55,598 nucleotides of DNA from RGIG6353 sp964558655 (lineage in GTDB: Bacteria > Bacillota > Clostridia > Oscillospirales > SIG627): NCBI GenBank assembly GCA_964558655.1, contig CAZLEX010000008.1, positions 1-55,598 of the forward strand, given 5' to 3'. A program made the translations under genes and the position numbers. The stretch's first letter is position 1, and each line of letters begins with the position of its first letter. The notes beneath the pieces were generated by a model. The model did not search any database and was not told the DNA's origin. It was given only the letters and a program-made list of their open reading frames with translations. Shown one piece after another: positions 7,844 through 15,152 of this stretch.

Positions 7844-8742
7844 ATACTGTTTCGGTACTTGTAAAAAGGAATGTTAAGCTGTTTTTTAAAGATCGCGGTA
7901 TGTTTTTTACATCTTTGATAACTCCCGTGATACTGCTCGTGCTTTATGCGACTTTCTTGGGCAAGATTTATCGGGACAGTTTTACATCTTCACTGCCCGA
8001 AGGTTTCGCCGTTTCGCAAAAGCTGATAAACGGTCTCGTTGCGGGAGAGCTTATGTCCTCTATTTTGGCGGTTTCCTGCGTCACTGTGGCGTTTTGTTCC
8101 AATATGCTTATGGTTCAGGATAAAGTGACGGGGGCGGTTCGGGATTTTACCGTATCTCCGGTCAAAGCCTCCTCTCTGTCTCTTTCGTATTATTTCGCAA
8201 ATCTTGTAACGACTCTCATCATCTGTTACGGTGCGAGTGGAATATGCCTGATTTATGTAGCCGTAACGGGCTGGTATATGTCGGCCCGTGATGTGCTCCT
8301 GCTCCTGCTCGATGTAACGCTTTTGGTACTCTTCGGCAATGCGTTTTCCTCTGTTATTAACTTCTTTTTGAGCTCTCAGGGACAGATTTCGGCGGTGGGA
8401 ACTGTTATAAGTTCGGGATACGGTTTTATCTGCGGCGCATATATGCCGATTTCCTCTTTTTCCGACGGACTTAAGAAAGTAATCTCCTGTCTGCCCGGTA
8501 CATACGGAACATCGCTTGTGCGTAATCACTCGATGGCGGGGGCTCTTGAGGAAATAGAAAAATGCGGTGTAGTGCCGAAAACGGTCAGTGCAATAAAAGA
8601 TTCTCTTGACTGCAACCTTTACTTTTTCGGCAAATCCGTGTCGATTGGAGGTATGTACGCGGTTCTTGCGGGGGCAACGCTCGCACTTTTGGCGGTGTAT
8701 GTGCTTTTAAATAAGTTTTGGGGCAAACGGGGAAAAGCGTAA
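7840..8742 (+). CDS. ABC-2 type exporter permease
   Basis: A 300-residue integral membrane subunit. It has an N-terminal transmembrane helix (LITPVILLVLYATFLGKIY near 26-44), a large extracytoplasmic loop, then four or five further hydrophobic segments, and GYGFICGAYMPISSF near 200, a stretch typical of ABC2_membrane proteins. A final helix ends near residue 292. It is translationally coupled to the ATPase gene and forms the TetR-ATPase-permease operon. Confidence 0.9.
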   Translation: MNTVSVLVKRNVKLFFKDRGMFFTSLITPVILLVLYATFLGKIYRDSFTSSLPEGFAVSQKLINGLVAGELMSSILAVSCVTVAFCSNMLMVQDKVTGAVRDFTVSPVKASSLSLSYYFANLVTTLIICYGASGICLIYVAVTGWYMSARDVLLLLLDVTLLVLFGNAFSSVINFFLSSQGQISAVGTVISSGYGFICGAYMPISSFSDGLKKVISCLPGTYGTSLVRNHSMAGALEEIEKCGVVPKTVSAIKDSLDCNLYFFGKSVSIGGMYAVLAGATLALLAVYVLLNKFWGKRGKA

Positions 8743-8768
8743 GTCCGGGAAAATTGTGTGAGGAGAAA

Positions 8769-9113
8769 ATGAACAGCTCATATTTTGTTTTAATACTGTT
8801 TTTGATAGTGTATCTGTGTCTAAGACGCCGGAGTGTCAAAATTTCGGCGTTCGTCAATCACAGAAAAAATCATAAAAATAAGGAGAGAGTGCAAATGAAA
8901 GAACTTGCCGAAAAATTTATAGGCAAAGATTGCCTGGTTTATACCATTGCAAGCAACACGGAAAGTATAAAAGGCGTTATCAAAGAGGTAACCGACAGCG
9001 GAATTTTAATCGAATACAACAAAGAGTTGCAGGCGGTTAATCTCGAATATATAACGAGAATTGCCGAATGGCCGAGAAATTCCAAAGGCAAAAAGAAATC
9101 CGTAATGTTTTAA
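8769..9113 (+). CDS. Small membrane protein with soluble C-terminal domain (DUF6897-like), two possible starts
   Basis: The 114-residue long form begins with one hydrophobic helix (SSYFVLILFLIVYLCL) and a basic stretch. It ends in a compact domain starting KELAEKFIGKDCLVYT that includes GVIKEVTDSGILIEY, resembling small Sm/SH3-like beta folds. The long start at 8769 follows GAGGAG. A second ATG at 8895 follows AGGAGAGAG, equally good, and would give a 72-residue soluble form. The resemblance to DUF6897 is from memory and unverified. It lies 26 bp after the permease gene and just before a terminator, so it is probably the last gene of that operon. Confidence 0.7.
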   Translation: MNSSYFVLILFLIVYLCLRRRSVKISAFVNHRKNHKNKERVQMKELAEKFIGKDCLVYTIASNTESIKGVIKEVTDSGILIEYNKELQAVNLEYITRIAEWPRNSKGKKKSVMF

Positions 9114-9116
9114 AAT

Positions 9117-9154
9117 AAAGGCATACACCTCTTTTTGAAGTGTATGCCTTTTTT
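9117..9154. terminator. Bidirectional terminator
   Basis: The stem AAAGGCATACAC/GTGTATGCCTTT (9117-9128/9140-9151) has T runs on both strands. It serves the rightward exporter operon and possibly the leftward radical SAM gene, which ends at 9163. Confidence 0.85.
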
Positions 9155-9162
9155 ACGGTTTT

Positions 9163-9993
9163 TTACCGAAAGCGTCTTGCGTAGGTGCATTTTCGGCACA
9201 GTTCTTCCGAAGCGTTTCTTTCGGAAAAGCCTTTGAAAACCGACTTTGCACGCTCGGAGTTTAAGATTTCTTCAAGGCCGTTTTTAAAGATGTTTCCGAG
9301 TGCGACAGTCCCGTCGCCGTCAAGACAGCAGGGGACGACCGTGCCGTCGGCGAGTATGCCGATTTGGTCACGAAGTCCGTAGCAGAAAATGCTCGAGCTC
9401 TCGCAGGTGTTTTCGAGACTCGGCCAATCGAATTTATCTCCGTACTGTAAAAATGTTCTATTTGCGATTTTTATTCCGTTTTTACCCTCTTCCCATTCCT
9501 GCGGGTAAAACAGACGCAGACGGGATAATATTTCGTCGTTCATCGAATTTTTTCCGCCGTCGTTCCAGAGGCGGAATACGACAATGGTTTTATCCATAGC
9601 TTCCCGCCCAAACGAAAAACAGGGATCAAGGTAGTCGTTTATCGGAGATGACATTGTGTTCGCTTCAAACGAATGAAGAGAAAAAACGATTTTATACAGT
9701 CCGCACTTTGAAAGAAAATCTCTGTGAGAATTTATAAGCGTGCCGTTTGTCGTAAGGGTTACTTTAAAATTTTTTTCCTGTGCATATGTGACGAAGCGTT
9801 CTAAATCCGGGTGAAGCAAAGGTTCGCCGAGCAGGTGAAAATAAAGATACTCGGTATATCCCTCAAGCTTATTCAAAACCGTCTTGAATTCGGGGAAGGT
9901 CATTTGCCTCATCTCCCGCACGGTTCCCGGACAAAAAGAGCAGGAAAGGTTGCAGATGTTGGATATTTCAATGTATGCTTTGGCGAAACGCAT
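9163..9993 (-). CDS. Radical SAM/SPASM protein
   Basis: A 276-residue iron-sulfur enzyme. The radical SAM cluster motif CNLSCSFC (Cys14, 18 and 21) binds the SAM-cleaving 4Fe-4S cluster, and LLGEPLLHPDLE near residue 54 is the GE/SAM-binding strand. The C-terminal half has a SPASM-like cysteine set (FCYGLRDQIGILADGTVVPC, CC near 225, final CRKC). Such proteins modify peptides or act as anaerobic sulfatase-maturase-like enzymes. No candidate peptide or sulfatase gene adjoins it, so the substrate is unknown. The start follows GGAGGAAAGT. It is monocistronic with its own promoter at 10020-10048. Confidence 0.9.
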   Translation of the reverse strand: MRFAKAYIEISNICNLSCSFCPGTVREMRQMTFPEFKTVLNKLEGYTEYLYFHLLGEPLLHPDLERFVTYAQEKNFKVTLTTNGTLINSHRDFLSKCGLYKIVFSLHSFEANTMSSPINDYLDPCFSFGREAMDKTIVVFRLWNDGGKNSMNDEILSRLRLFYPQEWEEGKNGIKIANRTFLQYGDKFDWPSLENTCESSSIFCYGLRDQIGILADGTVVPCCLDGDGTVALGNIFKNGLEEILNSERAKSVFKGFSERNASEELCRKCTYARRFR

Positions 9994-10019
9994 ACTTTCC
10001 TCCGTGTGATTTTTTTTAC

Positions 10020-10048
10020 ATTATAACAGATATTCCCTCTTCGGTCAA
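10020..10048 (-). promoter_or_regulatory. Promoter of the radical SAM gene
   Basis: On the minus strand there is a -35 TTGACC (10043-10048), a 17-bp spacer and a -10 TATAAT (10020-10025), about 27 bp before the start codon. Confidence 0.8.
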
Positions 10049-10095
10049 GGAATTTACGACTTGAAACAAAAAACGAAAAAAATGAATTTTACCAC

Positions 10096-10124
10096 TTGAC
10101 ATTCAAAAAAAAATGTGGTAACAT
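10096..10124 (+). promoter_or_regulatory. aspS-gatCAB promoter
   Basis: TTGACA (10096-10101), 17-bp spacer and TAACAT (10119-10124). Transcription would begin about 10 bp before the T-box stem I. Confidence 0.75.
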
Positions 10125-10140
10125 TACCATGTAATAATTT

Positions 10141-10385
10141 TTGCTATGACGGAGAGAGTATCATGCTCAACCGCATTAAAGAGAGCCGTTGACGATGGAA
10201 AGACGGTATCGGTCGTGTGAGAAAAACACTCCCGAGCAAGCGGAAGAAAGCCTATCGGTGATTAGAACCGCACGCACATCTCGCAAGGAGATGAATTGAG
10301 AGGGCAGTTTTTACTGTCAAATTGGGTGGTATCGCGGAAGTATGCCTTTCGTCCCAAAAGGGACGGAAGGCTTTTGTTTTTCTCC
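10141..10385 (+). promoter_or_regulatory. T-box riboswitch, probable tRNA-Asn specifier (AAC)
   Basis: A tRNA-sensing transcription attenuator upstream of aspS. Stem I starts with GGAG (10151-10154) pairing with CTCC (10229-10232). The specifier loop has the 5' AGTA (10157-10160) and 3' GAA (10221-10223) S-turn bases. TCATGC (10161-10166) pairs with GTGTGA above the loop. The 3' side of the loop reads GAAAAACA, so the likely codon is AAC at 10225-10227 followed by A. The distal loop carries GAGAGCCG. The conserved T-box sequence GGGTGGTATCGCGG is at 10324-10337. The terminator is GCCTTTCGTCCC/GGGACGGAAGGC (10344-10355/10360-10371) followed by Ts. Uncharged tRNA should favour read-through. An Asn specifier fits an operon making Asn-tRNA(Asn). 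Confidence 0.93.
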
Positions 10386-10419
10386 CGAAAAATTTCACTT
10401 AAATTGGAGGAATACTTTT

Positions 10420-12195
10420 ATGTTAAGAACGCACACTTGTAATGAACTTCGTATTGAAGACATAGGCCGTAAAGTTACGCTCGCGGGTTGGGTTGAGACA
10501 ATACGCGATCACGGAGGCGTACTTTTTGTTGACCTTCGTGACCACTACGGAGTAACGCAGATTGTCTTTTCCGACGACAAAATGCTTGAGCATGTTTCAA
10601 AAGAAACGGTTATTTCCGTAGAGGGAACGGTTACGAAAAGGGACGAGGACACCGTGAATCCCAAGCTTTTGACCGGTCATGTTGAGGTAAAGTGCGACAA
10701 AATCGAAATTTTAGGCCCCTGTCAGCTGGGACTTCCTTTTGAGATTGATTCTTCGCTTCAAACCCGTGAAGATGTCCGTCTCAAGTACAGATATCTCGAT
10801 TTGAGAAACAGAAAAATTCACGACAACATAGTCCTTCGCTCAAAGGTTTTAAGTTATCTTCGCTCACAGATGGAAGAGATGGGCTTTATTGAAATTCAGA
10901 CCCCCATTCTCACCGCTTCTTCTCCCGAAGGTGCCCGTGACTATTTGGTGCCGAGCAGAAAGCATAAAGGCAAGTTTTACGCACTCCCTCAGGCACCCCA
11001 GCAGTTCAAGCAGCTTCTGATGGCTTCGGGATTTGACAGATATTTCCAGATAGCACCCTGCTTCCGTGACGAAGACGCTCGCCAGGACAGGTCTCCCGGA
11101 GAGTTTTACCAGCTTGATTTCGAAATGTCCTTTGCAACTCAGGAAGATGTTTTCGAGGTTGCCGAAAAGGTTATATACAATACTTTCAAAAAGTTTTCCG
11201 ACAAAAAAGTGTCGCCTGCACCCTTCAGAAGAATTACCTTTGCAGACGCAATGCTGAAATACGGTTCGGACAAGCCCGACCTCAGAAATCCCATTGAAAT
11301 TCAGGACCTTACGGAGTTTTTCGCAAATAACGAATTTTTGAATATTAACGGCAGAACGGTTCCTTTTAAAAATAAGATTGTCAGGGGAATTGTAGCCAAT
11401 TACCTCGTTAAGAAAGACGGCGAGGGAGAGGGAAAGAAGGCTTTTGAAAAAGCAATCGACGCTTATTCGAGAAGCATAGGCATGAAATTCGGTATAGGTT
11501 ACATCACTTTGGAAAACGGCGAATATAAGGGACCGATAGCGAAATTCCTTACGGAAGAGCAAAAGGCAAGTCTTACGGAACTTGTCGGAATTAAAGAGGG
11601 CGAGTCGCTCTTCTTCATAAGCGACAGTGCGTCCGTTGTTGACCGTCTGGCAGGAGAAATGAGGACATGGATAGGCAATGAGCTCGGTCTTATTAAGGAC
11701 GATTCGTTTGAGTTTTGCTTTATTGTCGACTTCCCGATGTACGAAAAAAATGCCGAGACGGGAAAGATTGACTTTACTCACAATCCCTTTTCAATGCCTC
11801 AGGGAGGACTTGACGCGCTCCTCAATACCGATCCTCTCAAAATATTCGCTTATCAGTACGATATCGTTTGTAACGGCGTGGAGCTTTCTTCCGGTGCCGT
11901 CCGTAACCATAATCCCGATATAATGAGAAAAGCTTTCGAGATAGCGGGATACGGAGAAGAAGATGTCAAGGCAAAATTCGGGGCACTTTATACGGCGTTT
12001 TCTTACGGTGCACCTCCTCATGCGGGTATGGCTCCCGGTGTTGACAGAATGATAATGCTTCTTGCCGGAGAGGAAACAATCCGCGATGTAATCGCGTTCC
12101 CGCTTAACGGAAACGCACAGGATATAATGATGGGGGCACCGGGCGAGGTTACCGAACAGCAGCTTAGGGAAGTTCACATTAAAGTCAGAGATTAA
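10420..12195 (+). CDS. aspS: Aspartyl-tRNA synthetase, probably non-discriminating
   Basis: A class II synthetase charging tRNA-Asp and, if non-discriminating, tRNA-Asn with aspartate. The 591-residue product has an N-terminal OB fold (residues 1-100), motif 2 as FRDEDARQDRSPGEFYQ near 220, a GAD insertion, and motif 3 as GMAPGVDRMIMLLAG near 550. His31 (in RDHGG) matches the residue that in Pseudomonas-type AspRS allows tRNA-Asn recognition, where E. coli has Leu. The start at 10420 follows GGAGG at 7 bp, and the frame open back to 10342 runs through the T-box terminator. It is the first gene of aspS-gatC-gatA-gatB, consistent with two-step Asn-tRNA synthesis. Confidence 0.97.
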   Translation: MLRTHTCNELRIEDIGRKVTLAGWVETIRDHGGVLFVDLRDHYGVTQIVFSDDKMLEHVSKETVISVEGTVTKRDEDTVNPKLLTGHVEVKCDKIEILGPCQLGLPFEIDSSLQTREDVRLKYRYLDLRNRKIHDNIVLRSKVLSYLRSQMEEMGFIEIQTPILTASSPEGARDYLVPSRKHKGKFYALPQAPQQFKQLLMASGFDRYFQIAPCFRDEDARQDRSPGEFYQLDFEMSFATQEDVFEVAEKVIYNTFKKFSDKKVSPAPFRRITFADAMLKYGSDKPDLRNPIEIQDLTEFFANNEFLNINGRTVPFKNKIVRGIVANYLVKKDGEGEGKKAFEKAIDAYSRSIGMKFGIGYITLENGEYKGPIAKFLTEEQKASLTELVGIKEGESLFFISDSASVVDRLAGEMRTWIGNELGLIKDDSFEFCFIVDFPMYEKNAETGKIDFTHNPFSMPQGGLDALLNTDPLKIFAYQYDIVCNGVELSSGAVRNHNPDIMRKAFEIAGYGEEDVKAKFGALYTAFSYGAPPHAGMAPGVDRMIMLLAGEETIRDVIAFPLNGNAQDIMMGAPGEVTEQQLREVHIKVRD

Positions 12196-12207
12196 GGAGG
12201 AATGAGT

Positions 12208-12489
12208 ATGGACAGAGAAACGCTCAGACATCTTGAAATGCTTAATCAGTTATCGCTTACCGAAAGCGAAAAAGAAGATGTACTGAAATTTTTTGAAAAA
12301 TCGGATTCGGATTTTGAAAAATTAAACGAAATAGACACGGCGGAAGTCGAAAGAATGGTTCATGTTATGCCGATAATGACTGTTGTCAGGGACGATGTTG
12401 CGTCTCAGCCGTTTTCGAGAGAAGAGCTTCAGCGTCAGGCACCCGAGACCGATGAGGGATATTGGTGCGTTCCGCGTGTTGTGGAGTAA
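12208..12489 (+). CDS. gatC: Asp/Glu-tRNA amidotransferase subunit C
   Basis: A small 93-residue subunit that clamps GatA to GatB in the tRNA-dependent amidotransferase. The typical N-terminal helices (LRHLEMLNQLSLTESEKED) and the conserved C-terminus (RDDVASQPFSREEL, then APETDEGYWCVPRVVE) are present. ATG 12208 is preferred over 12202 because GGAGG lies 7 bp before it. It is 12 bp after aspS and 9 bp before gatA. It looks entirely normal, in contrast to its neighbour GatA. Confidence 0.94.
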   Translation: MDRETLRHLEMLNQLSLTESEKEDVLKFFEKSDSDFEKLNEIDTAEVERMVHVMPIMTVVRDDVASQPFSREELQRQAPETDEGYWCVPRVVE

Positions 12490-12498
12490 GGAGGGCAT

Positions 12499-13656
12499 AT
12501 GAAAAAATTTATTACGGACGAGATGATTCTCACAAAAGATTTGCCCACTACGGCAGGTTCCGAAATGCTTGACGGATATGTCAGCCTTTTTGAAGCAGAA
12601 GTGTTGACACGGCTGGAAAAGGGCGGATATACAATGTGTTCAAAGGCGGAGAACGGCGAATTTTCGATAGATGTTCTCGGTGAAACTTCATTTAAGGGAG
12701 CTGTGTTTGAAGACGGCAAACTGACGAGCGATATTGCCGAAAAGATGAAATCCTGCGACGCCGATTTCGCAATAGTCATGGATATAAACGGTTCACCCCG
12801 CCGTGCAGCCGCACAAAATTCGCTTGTTTGCGCAAAGGCGACATACGGCACGGTTTCCCGTTTCGGCACGATTCCCGTTGTATGTTCGGGAGAGACTGTC
12901 AGCGTTCTTGCGAAAACATCGGAAGAGTGTAAAGAAGCACTCAAAGTTATTGCGGGACACGACGACAAAGACGGTACGAGTTTGAGCGAAGAGGACTGCG
13001 AAAAGATAAACAGTGCGAAAAAAATCCGTCGAATTGCCCTTTTGAAGTCGATGAAAAGCGGTATTGACGGCGATGTTTTGAAAACGCTTGAAGGTTCCGT
13101 GTGTCATCTGAAAAACGAAGGATATGAGGTCGAAGAGGTCGACGACAGCGTTATATGCCGTGCGAATATCGCCTGGAATGTTCTGATGTGTGCCGAGCTT
13201 TGCAACAATGTTTCAAGGTATGACGGCGTAAAGTACGGATACCGCTCAAATAATTTTTCAAACATTGACGAGCTGTACACGAACAGCCGAACCGAAGCTT
13301 TCGGCAGTCTTCTCAAAACGGCGATTCTTTACGGTTCGGAAGCCTTATCCACCGAAAACTATTTCAAAGTTTACGACAAGGCTTTGCGGGTACGCCGTGT
13401 AATATCCGAAGAATTTAAAAAGATTTTCGAAAAGTTCGACGCGGTGCTTATCCCCGCTGTATCCAAAGCCGAGTATCGCCGTGAGGACTTTGAAAATAAT
13501 CCTTATATCGCTTTTGAGGAAAATTACTATACCGCACCTGCATCGATTACGGGACTTCCCGCAGTTACATTCGGCACGGTTCAGCTCGTCGGCCCGGCGT
13601 TCTCGGAGCTTGCATTGCTTGATGTTGCGGCAGTTTGCGGGAAGGAGGGGAAATAA
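12499..13656 (+). CDS. gatA: GatA-like amidotransferase subunit A, degenerate and probably without amidase activity
   Basis: GatA normally hydrolyses Gln to supply ammonia to GatB, using a Lys-cisSer-Ser triad in about 485 residues. This product has 385. About 70 N-terminal residues are absent, and the catalytic Lys segment (usually VKDN) aligns with FITDE, putting Thr6 at the Lys position. The Gly/Ser loop carrying the cis-Ser (GGSSGGS) is replaced by an unrelated stretch near residues 73-86. Only the region of the nucleophile Ser remains, as NGSPRR (Ser99) instead of TGGSIRQP. Both flanks align well: TTAGSEML and FEAEVLTRL before, ATYGTVSRFG (114-123) and VSRYDGVKYGYRS after. The frame is intact and starts after GGAGG, so this is divergence and not a frameshift. 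The homology places it as GatA. A structural role or use of free ammonia is inference. Confidence 0.85.
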   Translation: MKKFITDEMILTKDLPTTAGSEMLDGYVSLFEAEVLTRLEKGGYTMCSKAENGEFSIDVLGETSFKGAVFEDGKLTSDIAEKMKSCDADFAIVMDINGSPRRAAAQNSLVCAKATYGTVSRFGTIPVVCSGETVSVLAKTSEECKEALKVIAGHDDKDGTSLSEEDCEKINSAKKIRRIALLKSMKSGIDGDVLKTLEGSVCHLKNEGYEVEEVDDSVICRANIAWNVLMCAELCNNVSRYDGVKYGYRSNNFSNIDELYTNSRTEAFGSLLKTAILYGSEALSTENYFKVYDKALRVRRVISEEFKKIFEKFDAVLIPAVSKAEYRREDFENNPYIAFEENYYTAPASITGLPAVTFGTVQLVGPAFSELALLDVAAVCGKEGK

Positions 13657-13659
13657 AAT

Positions 13660-15102
13660 ATGAAATATGAAACGGTCATAGGTCTTGAAGTCCATGTTGA
13701 GCTTGCCACCAAATCCAAAATTTTCTGCTCATGTTCGGCTCATTCCTACGGAGCACAGCCCAACGAGCATGTATGCCCCGCCTGTGCGGGTATGCCCGGC
13801 ATGCTTCCCGTCGTCAACCGTCGGGTAGTCGATTTCGGAATGAAGGCGGGTATGATGCTTAACTGCGATATCAACCGTACAACGACTTTTGACAAAAAGA
13901 GTTACTATTATCCCGATTTGCCCGCCGCTTACCAGACGACGCAGTGGTTCGCTCCGGTTGCCGTAAACGGTCATGTTGAGATTGAAACTTCCTCCGGCAA
14001 GAAGAATATCCGTATTAAACAAATTCATATGGAAGAAGACGCGGGAAAGTTGGTTCACGATATAAGAGAAGATACGACACATGTGGATTTTAACAGGACA
14101 AGCGTTCCTCTTATCGAAATTGTAAGCCGGCCCGACCTTTCAAGTGCCGAAGAGGTTGTAGCATACCTTGAGAGATTAAAGAGCCTGTTACGCTTTGCGA
14201 AGGTTGCCGAGTGCGAAATGGCACACGGCACGATGCGGTGCGATGTAAACCTTTCCGTGCGTCCTGCGGGAAGCGACAAATACGGAGTTCGTACCGAAAT
14301 GAAAAACATGAACTCAATCGAGGCTATCAAGCGTGCGATTGAGTATGAAACAGCCCGTCATATTGACGCAATCGAGAACGGTACGGAAGTGCTCGTTCAG
14401 GAGACGAGACGCTGGGACGACATAAAAGGCAAGAGCTATTCCATGAGGAAAAAGGAAACTGCCGGCGATTACCGTTATTTTCCCGATCCGAATGTTATGC
14501 CGGTCGTAATTGACGACGCTTGGTTTAACAGCATTAAAGATTCGCTTCCGGAATTTCCCGAAGTTAAAAAGGAACGCTATATTCGCGAATACGGACTTAG
14601 CGAGTACGACGCCGACCAGCTTACGCGAAGCATTGCTCTCTGCGAGTGCTTTGAGGGTGCGTATGAAGTTTGCAAGAGTGCCAAAGACGCTGCAAACTGG
14701 ATAATATCCGAAATTATGAGCATACTCAATACCCGTCAGATGACATACGATATGCTTGATATAGATGCGTGTGCGTTGGGTGACCTTATAAACCTTGTCA
14801 CGAGCGGAAAAGTCGGCCGTGCTAATGCCAAAAAGATACTCGCCGTCATGTTTGACGACAGGACGGTTGTACCTGAGGAATATGCGAAAGCTCACGAGCT
14901 TATCGTTTCAAACGACTCCGACCTTATGCTCAGGACGGTAAAAGCCGCCATAGACGCCGACATGAAAGCGGTTGCCGATTACAAAAAGGGAAAAGAAAAG
15001 GCGCTCATGTCGATTTACGGAAAGTGCATGAAAGAGTTAAAGGGAAATTGCGATCCGCAAATGCTCAGAGAACTGCTCATCGAAGAAATAAACAAGATAT
15101 AA
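13660..15102 (+). CDS. gatB: Asp/Glu-tRNA amidotransferase subunit B
   Basis: Activates the side-chain carboxylate of Asp-tRNA(Asn) or Glu-tRNA(Gln) with ATP and replaces it with ammonia. The 480-residue, full-length product has the hallmark IGLEVHVELATKSKIFC at the N-terminus, a zinc-type cysteine set (CSCSAHSYG, then VCPACAGMPG), YYYPDLPAAYQ near 86, MEEDAGK near 127 and a C-terminal YqeY-like tail. It starts 3 bp after gatA behind GGAGGGG. Unlike GatA it shows no loss of conserved motifs, so the kinase/transamidase half of the enzyme seems functional. Confidence 0.96.
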   Translation: MKYETVIGLEVHVELATKSKIFCSCSAHSYGAQPNEHVCPACAGMPGMLPVVNRRVVDFGMKAGMMLNCDINRTTTFDKKSYYYPDLPAAYQTTQWFAPVAVNGHVEIETSSGKKNIRIKQIHMEEDAGKLVHDIREDTTHVDFNRTSVPLIEIVSRPDLSSAEEVVAYLERLKSLLRFAKVAECEMAHGTMRCDVNLSVRPAGSDKYGVRTEMKNMNSIEAIKRAIEYETARHIDAIENGTEVLVQETRRWDDIKGKSYSMRKKETAGDYRYFPDPNVMPVVIDDAWFNSIKDSLPEFPEVKKERYIREYGLSEYDADQLTRSIALCECFEGAYEVCKSAKDAANWIISEIMSILNTRQMTYDMLDIDACALGDLINLVTSGKVGRANAKKILAVMFDDRTVVPEEYAKAHELIVSNDSDLMLRTVKAAIDADMKAVADYKKGKEKALMSIYGKCMKELKGNCDPQMLRELLIEEINKI

Positions 15103-15110
15103 AGAAATAT

Positions 15111-15145
15111 CCGCACTGTCGTTTAAAAGGCAGTGCGGAATTTTT
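15111..15145 (+). terminator. aspS-gatCAB terminator
   Basis: The stem CCGCACTG/CAGTGCGG (15111-15118/15131-15138) is followed by AATTTTT. It sits between the convergent gatB and asparaginase genes. Confidence 0.8.
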
Positions 15146-15152
15146 ATAAAAA

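Noticed and set aside
10221..10227. Two-codon (Glu GAA plus Asn AAC) T-box specifier
   Set aside because: GAA here is at the position of the conserved S-turn bases opposite AGTA, so a separate Glu codon cannot be claimed from sequence alone. It is kept only as a test in the T-box finding.
10342..10419. Upstream extension of aspS
   Set aside because: The extension translates the T-box terminator. The ATG at 10420 has the ribosome binding site and matches AspRS N-termini.
12499..13656. Frameshift or pseudogene explanation for the short GatA
   Set aside because: The frame is open throughout, has a strong ribosome binding site, aligns on both sides of the lost active-site blocks, and is tightly packed between gatC and gatB.
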